From assembly GCA_016647705.1 (NCBI GenBank), contig CM028332.1, positions 28,835,300 to 28,899,299 of the forward strand: a stretch of DNA of 64,000 bases, read 5' to 3'. Every line of letters begins with the position of its first letter. Positions within the stretch are counted from its first letter, which is position 1. Position numbers and translations under genes: made by a program. Shown piece after piece: positions 1-12,659 of this stretch. Below the pieces are notes generated by a model. That model ran no database searches. It saw only the letters and a program-made list of their open reading frames with translations, and was not told the origin of the DNA. This DNA is from Eucommia ulmoides (taxonomy: Eukaryota; Streptophyta; Magnoliopsida; Garryales; Eucommiaceae).

Positions 1-1276
1 AGATTTTATTGAGTGTTTCATATTTATAGTTCCCTATTTTTTTTAAGAAGAATAATCATCGAAGAAAATATAAAGGGTGTAAGATCGACATTATGAAGAC
101 GTAAAGGGTTTTGAAGACTTTGAAGAAAATTAGGTGAAAATAGCTCTTTACTTATATATTCTTAATGAAACCCGAATTAGGATAACACATGATACTTAAA
201 ATGAATTAATCTTATGTGTATTTTGATAAGAAATGATAAGTTTAAGATCCTAAAATAAGATTTTTTATGTGCTCCTTATGTGAAATGGTTTTGATAAATG
301 ACCTAAGTGAAAAATATGTTTTAAAGTATAAAATGTTAAGTTATCGGGTCAATTCGGTCAACTGGGAAAAGGGGTCGGTCGACTTATCAAAATAGTATGT
401 TTAAGGAGTAGAAATAGAGACATACTGATCCAATTGGTTAACCGAGAAAAGAATTCAGTCAACCAATTAAAACAGTGGATGAAATGGTTAAAAAAAGGGG
501 TATCTGATCGATTCGGTTAACCTATGGGTTCGAGTTGGTCAACCGAATGAAATAGTAGCTAATTTGGAAAGATTGGGAAAGCTACTAACCGTATCGGTTA
601 ACCAACCAAGATGGTCGTTCAACAGATAGATGTTAAGGCCAATAGCTAGAATAACCATTGGCACTGGGCAGTCGACTGATGGAGCCGAGCGGTTAATCGA
701 CAACATTAGTCAATAATTTGACTGATTTGATCTCTTGGTCAGACCTATTTATTTTTTATGATTTCGAGAGAGATTTTTGGGTGATATGAGTCTGATTCAA
801 ATACATTTGACATATTATGTGATCTCTATTGATATGGTCCATATATTTTAATATTCTCTTAATTAAAATAATTTAATTCTTCTTATCCATATGAATTTCA
901 AATTGAAAAAATTTTAAGGACCAAAATGAACATTTCAAAGAGTATTTTTAAATGTTACATACCTATATTGATATGGTATATAATATGGGGTCTTAGAATG
1001 TAATTTTATGACAGATTTTTAAAAAACTAGCCCTTAGAGGGCTAGTTCTAGGTCTATTTAATTAGGCCTGTGGCATTAAGAATAAATACATCAAGAACAT
1101 CAACTTTGAACTTTTCTAAGAGTCATATTATTTCTAAGATTTCTACAAGAGATTATATTCAAATTCTTGATCTAAAACGCTTGCTATTGGCATCACCGGT
1201 TTGAGTTCTAATTGCAAAATCATTCTCATCTTCTGTGTTTCCCAGTGATATCCTTCCAAGTCTTTTTATTTGCTTT

Positions 1277-1336
<60 letters not shown>

Positions 1337-2194
1337 ACAGATTGCTTGGTTTATGATTGTTTAGAAAATCGTTTTGACTTAAAGTTAGTCCTGAAAATCT
1401 TTTAAACAGTTTTTGCTTGATTATCTAATTACATGCTTAATTTGTACTACCCACTTTATTATTTAATCATATTTTATTTGCCTCACATTGTATCTATCAA
1501 GTAGTAATTATTCGAACCATCAATTAAGTATTGAGGTGGTAGAAATTTCTTGTGGGAATAAACTTATAATTTTTTTTCTTGTATTTGTGAGTTTGAACGG
1601 ATTAGACACGTTTGGGATGGAGTCTAATTAGGATAGCTGAGTTTTGATATTTTTCCTGTGAAAAATATTAGGGTTTGATATTTGTTATGTAAAAAAATTA
1701 GGTTATTCTTTTCCCTTGAAAAGAATTAGGTTTTAATTCATTCTGTAATTGAATTAACAAGTGATTGTAAAGATTCGTCCTAAACTTGTGACAAGGATAA
1801 GTGAGTGAGTGGTAAGTTGATTCTTAGACTGTGAAACGAGTTAGTGTATTGTAAAGGTTGATTCTGAGCCTGTGAAAAGAATCGAGAATTGTAAGGGTTT
1901 GGTTCCTACCTGGTAAATGAATCAAGGGGTTTAGTGGATTGTGAATCTCCATGGAGCTTGGGAAACTGGACATAGGTAATAGTAGCTTGTTGAACCAGGG
2001 TAAATTCTTGTGTGCTGCATTGCTTATTTTCATATATTGTGTTTAAGTGTGCATTTAGTATTAAATACATTTCCATGGCGTAACAAGATAATAATTGATT
2101 TAGAAAATTTGTTTTTTTTTTTTTTTTTTTGTTATTTAAAGGACGTAATTGTTTAAATTAATCAACCCCTCTTGTGTAGCTCTTTGGGTCAACA
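1..2194 (+). repeat. 5' LTR of the SIRE-like Copia (5' end outside the window)
   Basis: The first bases align with 5921 onward in the other LTR, so about 57 bp are missing on the left. The LTR ends in TCAACA at 2189-2194, directly before the primer site, and the other LTR starts TGTTG at 5864, giving normal TG...CA ends. Length would be about 2.25 kb. It contains a TA microsatellite (1281-1333), which is also present in the 3' copy (12611-12655), and a run of T at about 2111-2130. Several copies of a CGGTCAACCGA-like motif occur at 340-720. Confidence 0.85.
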
Positions 2195-2195
2195 A

Positions 2196-2208
2196 TTAGT
2201 ACTAGAGC
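2196..2208 (+). other. Primer binding site (initiator tRNA-Met type, decayed)
   Basis: TTAGTACTAGAGC lies two bases after the LTR end and matches the usual plant Copia site TTGGTATCAGAGC with a few changes. It fixes the element's direction and the LTR boundary. Confidence 0.7.
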
Positions 2209-2299
2209 TAGTTTAGCTCTTTTGGTTTGATATCCTAACTAAAAATGATCACATGGCGCAACACATAGGCACTCTAGGTGAGGGGTAGTCTATTCACCG

Positions 2300-3420
2300 C
2301 CATCGTTATTCACAGGCAATAACTATGCATTTTGGAATAACATAATGATTGCATTTCTTCAAGCCACTAACTATGATGCGTGGCTGGTTATTGAAGATGG
2401 TTCATACATTCCTAAAGCAAATGGAGTGGTTAAGAAGAAGGAAGAATTGAGTTCCTCCGATAAACAAAATTTGTCTATTAATTCTCAAGCTATTAACATT
2501 CTACTTTGTTCTTTATATGCAAATGAGTATAATAGAGTTTCAGGTTGTGGATTTAATGTCTATACTCATCAATTCGAAGTGTTCAGAGTGAGTGATGCAA
2601 AAATAATTTCAGAAATGTATACAAGATTCAACAACATATGTAACAATATTGGTTAGATTGTAAAGTCGTATTCCATGGAGGATAAAGTATGAAAGATTTT
2701 GAGATCGTTGACCAAAGTCTGGGAATCAAGGAAGCCAAGAATCTCACCAAATATACTATTGATGAACTCATTAGTAATTTAATAACTACGAGTCAGTTAT
2801 TTGTGGATATGAGGATGGATCAGAAAGAAAGTTAAAAAGGAAAAAGAGATCTGTAAAAGAAACCTGGGGCGATTTAGATTTCAGTAGTTTGAGAACATCA
2901 AATAATGATGAGAAAACTCTGACATTTGCCCTAATTGCCAATGAGATTGGGTTAACGAAATGTTCTAATTCTTATCCTTTGGATTTTGATGAGCTATTTG
3001 TTGTTTATCAGGAACTATTGCATGATTATAAAAATTAGTGTTTTCAAATTAGTGCTCTACTAAGTACAATTATTTCATTAAACAAACTTATTGAAAATTT
3101 TGAGGCCATGAACACCTATTTTAAAAAACAGATTTCAAAAAATATCTCATGTGTTTCAAAAAAGGAAAACAATGATTTAAAATCCAAAGTTATGGATTTA
3201 AATTCCATTGTTCTCAAGTTTACAAATGGTGAGAATAATTTAAAAATACTTTTGGGAAGTTCTAGAGGTGTTTTCGACAAAACTAGTCTTGGTTATCAGA
3301 AAAATATTAAACAAAAGAGATTTCAAAATTTGTTTTTGGAAACTAAGAAAGTTTTGAAATGTTTTAACTGTAACATTGTGGAGACATACTATAAGAAATT
3401 ATTTTCAATCAAGATATAAA
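2300..3420 (+). pseudogene. Copia gag remnant (SIRE/Maximus type)
   Basis: The first open stretch (2345-2656) reads like the N-terminal Copia capsid region: FLQATNYDAWLVIEDG followed by a basic and serine-rich segment. After a stop, reading continues in other frames through ELISNLITTSQL and FDELFVVYQELLHDYKN. It then runs into an open stretch at 3108-3419 with a coiled-coil-like portion and the motif GVFDKTSLGY, which I know from the SIRE group. Directly after this comes CFNCNIVETYYKKL, the broken start of a CCHC zinc knuckle that keeps only the first two cysteines. No single frame covers it, so no protein is expected. The product would have been the nucleocapsid and capsid protein that packages element RNA. 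Confidence 0.75.
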
Positions 3421-3639
3421 GAAAAATAGGTATGGGTTCCTAAAAGAACAAAGGAGACTCCAACTAATATAATCAGACTCATGTAGATTGGGTACCATCT
3501 AGGAACTTTTTGAGGTTCTCCTTGCAAGTTAATTTGGTAAACATCTATGAGCAAGAACAAATCTTTCTTAGGATAAGGTTGTTCTTAGCACGTGATAGGG
3601 GATAAAAGCTGAATTTACGTCTTTGACACTTAAAGACGA

Positions 3640-5530
3640 AAGTCATGTGATTTGTGGAGAATATACCATGAAACGCCACAACAAAATGGTGTTGTGGAGA
3701 GAAAAAATAGAATACTTCAGGAAATGGCCAGAACAATGTTGAATGAGAATCATCTTCATAAATACTTCTGGGCTAAAGCTGTTTTTGGATGATGATTATG
3801 ATGTTTGTACATTGATTAAGTAAAACCAAGAAGCAAAGACATCAAATGAACCACAAAATCCAAAGAATGAGGAGTTAAAAGGTGAAGAGATGACTTTACC
3901 ATGTGCTATAAAGGCAATTCTAGGACATTTGGTAAAAGAAATTATTGGTAATTTAAAAAAAGGTATAAGTACAAGATCCTCTCTTAGGGTTATAATTAAT
4001 CTTGATTTCTTATCTCAAATTGAGCCTAAGAATATTAATGAGGCGTTAACTGATGAGTCTTGGATCTCAGCGATGCAAGAAAAGTTGATTCAATTTGAGC
4101 GCAATAAAGTATGGTCCTTAGCTCCTAGACCTGAATTTTATCCTATCATTGGTACTATATGGGTTTATCATAATAAAAAGAATGAAGCGGGTCTGCGATT
4201 AGAAATAAAGCAAAATTGGTAGTATAGGGTTGTAATCAAGAAAATTGAATTTATTATGATGAAACATATGCACCTGTGGCTAGATTAGAAGTTAATAGAA
4301 TGTTACTCCCATTTGCATATTTCGCGTAATTTTAAACTATATCAAATGGATGTAATGCATTCTTGAATGACTTTCTATCAGATGAAGTTTACGTCAAACA
4401 ACCACCGGGATTTGAGAATGATATATTAGCCGATCATGTGTTTAAACTTTGGAAGACTTTGTATGGATTCAAACAAGATCCTCAAGCTTGATATGAAAGA
4501 CTTTGCAAATATTTGATTGAAAATGGTTTTCGACGGGGTCTTAGTGACATTATATTATTTATTAAGTAAATGAGTCTGATATCCAATTAATACAAATATA
4601 TGTTGATGATATTATATTTGAATCTACTAATCAAGATTTTTGTCAAGAGGTTACCAAGATTGTGCAAGTTGAGTTTGAAATGAATATGATAGAAGAATTA
4701 ACCTTCTTTCTTAGGTTGCAAATTAAGCAAACCTAAGAAGGAATCTTTATTAACCAAGCCAAGTACACAAAGGAATTATTGAAAAAATTATGGCTTGGAT
4801 AACACTAAAGAGTACAAAACTCACATGGTAACAACTACAAAAATAGAAAAAAGATGATACGGGAAAAAACATCAATGAGAAAATGCATCGAGATATGATT
4901 GGTAGCTTGTTATATCTTATTGCTAGTAGACCTAACTTAATTGTTTAGTGTATACTTATATGCTAGATTTCAGTCTTGTCCGAAAGAATCGCATCTAACA
5001 GTTGTTAAGAGAATCTTTTGATATTTAAAAGGGACAAGTGATCTAAGATTATGGTATCCTAAGAGGAGTGACTTTAATTTAATTAGTTACTCTGACGCTG
5101 ATTTTGCCGGATGCAAAATTGAGTATAAAAGTACAAGCGGTTCATGTCACTTTTTAGGACATGCCTTAGTTTCTTGGTCAAGCAAGAAACATAATTCTAT
5201 TGTCTTATCTACGATTGAAGCAGAGTATATGGCAACTGGTAATTATTGCGCACAAATCCTATATATTAAGCAACAATTATATGATTTTGTGATATGTATG
5301 GAGAAGGTACCTATTTGTTGTGATATAAAAGTGTTATATGCTTAAGTAAGAATCCGACACAGCACTCACAAAGTAAGCATATAGAGATTCGACATCATTT
5401 TATTCGTAATCACATTCAGAGAAGGGATGTATCTATTGAATATGTTGATACCTCTGATAAGCTTGCAGATATTTTTACCAAACCTCTAGCTGAAGATTAA
5501 TTCGTGAAAATCATTCGAGGTTTAGGTATG
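3640..5530 (+). pseudogene. Copia integrase end, reverse transcriptase and RNase H remnant
   Basis: The frame shifts several times, but the order is clear. The integrase tail (ETPQQNGVVERKNR) is near 3665-3715. The reverse transcriptase entry (SQIEPKNINEAL...ESWISAMQEKL) is in the open stretch 3890-4222. The polymerase motif YVDD at 4599-4610 is intact. RNase H follows with YSDADFAGCK and STIEAEYMA near 5080-5230, and the usual end LADIFTKPLAED near 5460-5500. The protease and most of the integrase core are absent between about 3480 and 3640, an internal deletion. Many in-frame stops make it non-functional. It would have copied the element RNA into DNA. Confidence 0.8.
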
Positions 5531-5641
5531 ACAAGGTAAAACGATGTATGCCTAGAGTAATGTTTTTGATTTTCCGTTTTAAGATGACAAATGGGGAGAA
5601 GCTAATATTTAGGGATTTGTTCGTCTAAGTATTACATTGAT

Positions 5642-5863
5642 TAAGGGGGAGAAATTATTTGGAGCTTATGTTTAATATTTTTATTATATTTTTATTATTA
5701 TGTTTAAATGAGTTTAAATACCCGTGTTGAATATTTTAATTATGTTTTCATTAATGTACTTAAATGAGTTTAAATACCCGTTTTCGGATTTAGAGGGAGC
5801 ATGGTTACATTATATTTTAGAGAAAATATCAAAGTTAATTGTCATCATTAAACATGGCAAGAT
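5642..5863 (+). other. Polypurine tracts and spacer before the 3' LTR
   Basis: TTAAGGGGGAGAAA at about 5642-5655 is a clear polypurine tract. A second, decayed tract (AAACATGGCAAGAT, about 5850-5863) touches the TG start of the 3' LTR at 5864 and probably is the true priming site, since plant Copia elements usually end AAAGGGGGAGAT before TGTTG. The spacer repeats the phrase AATGAGTTTAAATACCCGT twice (about 5705 and 5763) and has no coding signal. Confidence 0.55.
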
Positions 5864-6175
5864 TGTTGAATTCAAGGTTTTGATGATCAATTAAGTATTG
5901 ATATTTTTTGTGGAACTAATGATTTTATTGTGTGTTTCAGATTTATAGTTCCATGTTTTTTATTAAGAAGAAAAACCATTGAAGAAAATATAAGGGGTGC
6001 AAAATGCACACGATGAAGACGTAAAGAGTTTTGAAGAAGTTGAAGAAAATTAGGTGAAAATAACTCTTTACTTATATAATTTTAATAAAACCCGAATCAT
6101 ACATGACACTTAAAATGAATTAATCTTATGTGTGTCGTGATAAGTTTATGATCCTAAAATAAGATTTTTTATGTG
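5864..6175 (+). repeat. 3' LTR of the SIRE-like Copia, first part
   Basis: Starts TGTTG. From 5921 on it matches the window's first 270 bases. It is interrupted after ATGTG at 6171-6175, which is the left target duplication of the inserted Athila-like element. Confidence 0.85.
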
Positions 6176-7568
6176 TGGTGGCAGAATATTACGTCGCCAC
6201 TTTCACCGCAAGTGTACGGGTCAAGTTTAGTAGAGTGAGAAGAGTAAGGGTTAATGTTTCCATAGAGATTGGTTAAGAATATTGTCAAGTACCGTAATTA
6301 TCATAACCCAATTTTATCTAGGCGATAAAAAATGAAGTTTATAATTAATAATATACTAATACTAAATACTAATTTATCTAATTATACTATATTACTAATG
6401 AGATGTTTAAGGGAATGGATTATCTAGGGACTAACTTCGTTTACAAATACGTGTTTGATCTCGTTTAGTTATCAATAACGGTATTCGACCTATTCAACAA
6501 TTTCTGTATCGTAAACTCCCTCACTCTCTCTCCCGAGTGTAAAGCAAGGGAATATGTGACTTCGCGTTAACACCGAAGTCGCCCTCACACATAGTCACAT
6601 GAGTCTTGCCCCAATGTCATTGATTGTACATTTTCTAACTCTCTCCCGGGTTATTAGATCGTCATGTTGTATTTACCCTAGTCCGAATTTGGGGTTACCT
6701 CTCTTGAGTGTCAAACCCTGATTTCTCAATATACCTAAACAAGCATATAATGGAAATACAAGCATGGCAAACACTATCGAATAGCGAAGAACAACCATTA
6801 ATGAAACACCGATTTCAAAACCACATATTCATAAATTATAGTAATCCCTAGACAATATCCTTTTAGCTAATGACCATAACCGTATATACAATGATAAATG
6901 AGTTAAACGTGCTTAAACCATAATTTGATATTAATAAATAAAGAAAGAAACGAGAGAAACTAGCCGTAGTCTGAAAATTTGGCACTAAAACCATTCCGAG
7001 ATCTCTTCTTCTTCTTCACAACGGGTTTTTCTCCTTCGGATTTGGTGGAGCATTCCCCAAAAACCTCTCAACTCTATTCTAACCCTAGGAGCTCTCTAAT
7101 GGCCTAAATAGAGAAGAGGAGAAAGATATAGACAACCAAAATATCCAAATAAATATCTAAAGTGTGTGCAGAGTGATCGATGCGGCGTTGGGTAAGTTTG
7201 TTTGGTCACTACCTCGGCGATGGACTCAACAGTGGGAGCAGAGTCTTCTTGTTGTTTTACCGCCGCGGCATTGCATATTACCACTATGGCAGTGGATGTT
7301 CAGCAAGAATAAACCCTTCTTTGCATCTTGACCGCCGCGATGGTGTTCTGGACACCGCGGTGGTGGGCTACAATTCTGAATTTTGGCTTTATGCTTATTT
7401 TCTCACCATTCTTCCACCGTTCTTGATCCGATTTGATCGTTTATGATCCGTTTTCATGGATTTTCACCCCACACACCTGTTTTAATACAAAAAGAGTAAA
7501 AACGTAATAAACATACTTGAAAACTTATAAAACAGGCTTGGAAATAAATAGATAAATTACACCTATCA
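6176..7568 (-). repeat. 3' LTR of the Athila-like element
   Basis: Begins TGGTGGCAGAATATTACG and ends ACACCTATCA on the + strand. It contains a segment rich in short CCGCGG-type palindromes (about 7165-7370) that lies at the same place as the CCTAGG palindromes of the related solo LTR at 38477-39979. The open frames here (7096-7284 and 7180-7446) overlap one another on opposite strands and are not genes. Confidence 0.88.
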
Positions 7569-7585
7569 AATACCCCCAAAGTTGG
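7569..7585 (-). other. Polypurine tract of the Athila-like element
   Basis: Reads CCAACTTTGGGGGTATT on the minus strand, immediately next to the LTR end at 7568. It sets the element's direction. Confidence 0.7.
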
Positions 7586-9247
7586 AATTTTGCTAGTCCT
7601 CAAACAAACCACTCATACTAAAATGAAAAATACAACTAAATTAAATAACATGAACAAGCTAAATACAAACAATCTAAACATAACGATATGCGTGTTTTGA
7701 ATTCTTCTACCGACCAAAATATTTTCCCCTCAATAACCCCCAGTTATATCGAGTTCAGGTGGAAAAAAGCACCATGTGGTGTTCTAAAATTTTGACATTC
7801 AATAATAGTAAACGTCATTCTATATCCTGTCAACGTTTTTGTGCGAGACTCAATAATATAGCTATCTAAGACTAGATTGGATTATCCACCAATGAAACTC
7901 ACGACTTAGACCGTAAAGGACTAGGATATCCATATGCTTGATTGGGTTTCACTCTCCACTAATGTAGGTTGAGTAGTTCATAAAGATCAAAAGAACTTGG
8001 TTCGGTTTTGGAACATTTGGCTAAGGGTATATCGGAATAGAAAATGTGTTAACACCGTTAACTTAACGTTACCCAAGGCTCAACGCTTGGCATACTCACT
8101 CTCGAACCCCCATAGATAAATTGGAAACAATCTCAAACAATCATTTAAGATCGACGTCTTCACTTGTTAAAAGAAACGAAATTCAACTATATTTACATTT
8201 GTTTTTTCAACTTACCACACCCCCAAACTTATTCGATTTTTAGAATTTCATGGGTGTGGTTAAAACGAAGGAAAAGTTACAAGTGAGTACTCGAATATCG
8301 AACCAATTAGAAGTTCGCCTTGAACCCAACAACTCACTTCAAGTAGCATATACGAATGCTAACTTGATTCACTCAAATTGTACCTTTAATTCAGCGATAT
8401 AGGTTTGGAAAAAGATCAATTGGTCAGGGTATTTGTTTATGTGTTCAGAATTGAAATGGCATTTAGGTTTCGACAGGGTAACGAGAGATAAACATATAAC
8501 ATGGTAAGCTTAAAAGGCTCAAACGACAAAATGAATGCCTAAATCACATCTCCTGAACTACCTTGCCTAGGATTTCGCCTCAAGCTTCCGCTCAATCAGG
8601 TTCTAGAATCCTTCAATTGTCATGAGTTTAGCTAATCTATAATCGTCCTCAAATCAATTAAATCGAAATACATTAAGTCTATGTGCTCGTGCAAATTAGG
8701 ATCTACAATAACTTTCACCAAAACGCATTGTCAAGCACACAGAACACACATGCATGGGTATTACCCTTGACCTCGAAAAACAACCAGGGGGTAATATCAT
8801 AATCGGGTAATGGCCCAGATCAACGCAAAACTCAGCATGCAACAACAGCAACACAAAAACATTCTACACTAAACAAACATGCAATACGGTAAAACTGTAA
8901 AATGTACTAACATCCTACATATCACCTCCAAACTTAAAACAGTCAGTGTCCTCAACAACCCATCAATAATCCCAATAAAAGCATAAAGCATGATATTGAA
9001 GACGGGGTTTAGAACACGTACCTAGGAGGCGAGATAATCTCGCCTCCGAATCAAGTCGGCGGTAATGGATTTAACTTATTTTTTGAACTTGGGTTGCCTC
9101 CCAAGAAGTGCGTGGTTTATTGTCCTCGGCCCGACATGGAAAATGACTCGTCCAAGAGCGGCTTTCTCCCATAGTAAGTGTAGTACAATACCACATATGG
9201 GTCTTGATTTTGTACGCCCTCAAGACTGGCGAGATTTGGTTCTAATC
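7586..9247. other. Internal non-coding region of the Athila-like element
   Basis: No retrotransposon domain is readable in any frame. The + strand text has several C-rich AACTT or CCCCCAAA phrases that look like decayed extra polypurine tracts on the minus strand (about 7728, 8221, 8930). The 89-codon frame at 9065-9334 spans the palindrome CTTGGGTTGCCTCCCAAG and runs against the decayed frame on the other strand, so I do not call it a gene. Confidence 0.6.
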
Positions 9248-9950
9248 AGCTCGATCTTTCAACGTGACTCAGCTCTGGATTATGTGCTTGGTTGGCATGA
9301 ATGTATTGAGCTAGAAACGGGGCAGGATAGGTGAGCCACATTGGATTCTCGTAGATGCGATTGTCTTGGATCGATGGCGGCATCACCAACTGGAATTCAA
9401 ACGGTGAAAACTCACAACGATCAATATGTTAATCTCCATCGCCAATCCATACTTGGGTTCTCTCTTCATTCAAATCTTCATCAATGAATTCTTATAAGCT
9501 CCTCCCGCTCGTATTTGATTTCTCACGGTGGCTTTCACATTTGGATGTGACATGCTCGTTTCTTGGTGCCATTGCTTTTGACTCGGCATCAACAAAGCAG
9601 ATAAGATGACCAATTTGCGTCTGCAGTCGCATCAATATCGGCGTAGACCGTCTCACTATAATCAAATAGATCATCGTGCTCGTTGTGCCGGTTATGTGTC
9701 TCCTTAAAAAACGTCTGAGTCTCCCCTATAACTACAATAAACACGTCTTCCAAGGTGGGGGAAGACTCCACATCTTAAACCAGAGTGTCAATCCATGGCG
9801 CCGTAGTGTTGGAATAATCCCCCAAGCTTTAGTGACTTGGTAAATGATTCCAACTTTGATAATTAAGGGCCGCCATTTTCTCCAACCACTAAAGGCTTGA
9901 ACCAGGGTTAGGTCGTAGAAAAGGTGGTATTGTTTCCTCCTTCCACCCAT
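9248..9950 (-). pseudogene. Decayed open frame of unknown function in the Athila-like element
   Basis: On the minus strand a protein-like reading runs from about 9950 down to a stop near 9248, with at least one frame change near 9775, another near 9600 and an in-frame stop near 9424. Readable pieces include SPTLEDVFIVVIGETQTFF, HNEHDDLFDYSETVYADIDA, EFIDEDLNEERTQVWIGDGD and FQLVMPPSIQDNRIYENPMW. I recognise no domain. It is acidic and occupies the place where gag would be. It may be a remnant of an element-specific protein or of a captured host gene. Confidence 0.4.
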
Positions 9951-10242
9951 GTTCTGGTTGCAGCTGATAACCTGTCAAGAAAATTCAGGAGTTGACATTC
10001 CCTTGGGAAACCATAGTTCGGAAATCAGAATAGCAGCTCATTGTAACGAATCCAAGCGCAATAAAATAGCTCAGAATCTAATTGAAAGAAATGAATCAAT
10101 ACTTGTTGATCTAACATCTCCAAGTACCCTGCATAATAAATAAAAACAAAACTACAAACAAAAAAAATTATACACAAAAGAAATGCCTAAATTAAAATCA
10201 GGTTATTTACTTACAATATCAACAATAATCTAAAACACAATT

Positions 10243-10258
10243 CCCGGCAACGGCACCA
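10243..10258 (-). other. Primer binding site (tRNA-Asp type)
   Basis: The minus strand reads TGGTGCCGTTGCCGGG a few bases inside the right LTR start. Apart from one base it matches the Athila site TGGCGCCGTTGCCGGG. Confidence 0.75.
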
Positions 10259-10264
10259 AAAACT

Positions 10265-11604
10265 TGGTGGCGGAATATTACGTCGCCACTTTCACCACAA
10301 GTGTATGGGTAAAGTTTAGTAGAGTGGGAAGAGTAAGGGTTATCGTTTCCACAGGGATTGGTTGAGAATATTATCGAGTACCATAATTATCATAACCTAA
10401 TTTTATCTAGGCAATAAAAAATGAAGTTTATAATTAATAATATACTAATACTAATTATACTATATTACTAATATTAGATGTTTACGGGAATGGATTATCT
10501 AGGCATTAACTTTGTTTACAAATACGTGTTTGATCTTCTTTAGTTATCAATAACGGTATTCGACCTATTCGACAATCTCTATATCATAAACTCGCTCACT
10601 CCCTTTCCTAGTGTAAAGCGAGCGAATATGTGACTTCGCGTTAATGTCGAAGTCCCCCTCTAGCATGTTTTTAGAACACATAGTCACATGAGTCTTGCCC
10701 CAACGTCATTAATTGCACACTTTCTAACTCCCTTCCGGGTTATTAGATGGTTGCATTATGTTTACCCTAGTCTGAATTCGGGGTTATCTCTCCCGAGTGT
10801 CAAACCCCGATTTCTCAATATACCTAAACAAGCATATAATGGAAATACAAGCATGGCAAACACAATCGAATAGCGAAGAACAACCATTAATGAAACATCG
10901 ATTTCAAAACCACATATTCATAAATTATAGTAATCCCTAGACAATATCCATTTAGCCAATTACCATAACCGTATATACAATGATAAACAAGCTAAACATG
11001 CTCAAACCATAATCCGAAGTTAAGAAATAAAGAAAGAAACGAGAGAAACTAGCCGTAGTCTAAATATTTAGAGCTAAAACCGTTCCGAGATCACTTCTTC
11101 TTATCCACAATGTGTTCTTCTCCTTCGGATTTGGTGGAGCATTCCCCAAAAACCTCTCAACCCTATTCTAACCCTAGGAGCTCTCTAATGGCCAAAATAG
11201 AAGAGATGAGGAAGATATAAGGAGCCAAAATATCTAAATAAATATCTAAAGTTTGTGTAGAGTGACCGCCGCGATGGTGGGTAAGTCGGTTTGGTCACCG
11301 CCTCGGCGGTGGGAGCAAAGTCTTCCTGTTGTTTCACCATCGCGGCGGTGAATGTTTAGTAAGAATAGACCCTTCTTTACATCTTGATTGCCGCGGCGGT
11401 GGGCTGCAATTCTGAATTTTGCCTTTATGCTGGTTTTCCCACCGTTCTTCCACTGTTCTTCATTCGATTTGATCGTTTATGATATGTTTTCATGCCTTTT
11501 CACCCCACACACCTGTTTTAATACAAAAAGAATAAAAACGTAATAAACATACTCGAAAACTAACTAAACCGACTTGGGAATAAATAGATAAATTACACCT
11601 ATTA
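10265..11604 (-). repeat. 5' LTR of the Athila-like element
   Basis: Matches 6176-7568 along its length, with a few short indels. Starts TGGTGGCGG and ends ACACCTATTA, then the target duplication ATGTG. Divergence from the left copy is visible throughout, so the insertion is not recent. Confidence 0.87.
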
Positions 11605-11609
11605 ATGTG

Positions 11610-12607
11610 CTCCTTATGTGAAATAGTTTTGACAAATGACTAAAGTGAAAAATATGTTTTAAAGTATAAAAGGTTAAGTTTTTGGGTCAATTCGGTCAAC
11701 TGGAAAAATGGGTCAGTCGACTTATCAAAACAATGCGTTTTGGGAGTAGAAATTGAGACATATTGATCCAATCGGTTAACCGTGAAAAGAAGTCTATCAA
11801 GCGATTGAAACAGTAGATGAAATGGTTAAAGAAAGGAAGTCTCTAATCGATTCGGTCAACCGACAGGTCTGGGTCGGTCAGCCGAATGAAACAATAGCTA
11901 ATTTGGAAAGATTGGGAAAGCTACTGACCGTATCGGTCAACCGACCAAGAGGATTGGTCAAATAGGTGTTAAGGACAACAACTAGAATAGCCATTGGCAC
12001 TGGGCGGTTGACCGAAGGAGCCGGCCAGTCAACCTACAGGATTAGTCTAACTGATTTGATCTCTTGGTCAAAACTATCCATTTTTCATGATTCCAAGAGA
12101 GGTTTTTTAGGGATTTGAGTCTAATTCAAATACACTAGACATATTATGTGATCCTTATTGATTTGGTCCATATATTTTAATATTCTCTTAATTAAAATAA
12201 TTTAATTTTTCTTATTCTTATGGATTTCAAATTGGAAAAGTTTTAAGGACCAAAATGAATATTTCAAAGAGTATCTTTAAATGATACATACCTATATTAA
12301 TAGGGTATGTAATATCGGTATTAAAATGTTATTTTATGACATATCTTTAAAAAACTAGCCGTTGGAGGTTTAGTTCTAGGTCTATTTAATTAGACTTGCC
12401 AAATTGAGAATAAATACATCAAGAACATCAATTTTGAGTTTATCTAAGAGTGATATTATTACTGATATTTCTAAAAGAGATTTTATTCAAGTTCTTGATC
12501 TGAAACACTAGTTATTGGCGTCACCTGTTTGAGTTCTAATTGCGAAATCATTATTGTCTTATGTGTTTCCCAAAAAGATCCTTACAAGTCGTTTTATTTG
12601 CTTTTGA

Positions 12608-12659
<52 letters not shown>

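Larger units (their letters stand above)
6176..11604 (-). mobile_element. Non-autonomous Athila-like Gypsy LTR element (LARD-type), nested in the Copia LTR
   Basis: Two direct repeats of about 1.35 kb (6176-7568 and 10265-11604) bracket 2.7 kb without gag or pol. The insertion is flanked by the exact 5 bp duplication ATGTG (6171-6175 and 11605-11609), and the Copia LTR resumes on both sides. The polypurine tract lies beside the left LTR and the primer site beside the right LTR, so its sense strand is minus. The primer site matches the tRNA-Asp type used by Athila. The phrase TTGGGTTGCCTCCCAAG near 9090 is a motif I associate with Athila internal regions. The right end is TA where CA is expected. 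Confidence 0.85.

Noticed and set aside
7180..7446. 88-codon frame in the Athila-like LTR
   Set aside because: It overlaps a frame on the other strand, lies within an LTR, and is not kept in the second LTR copy.
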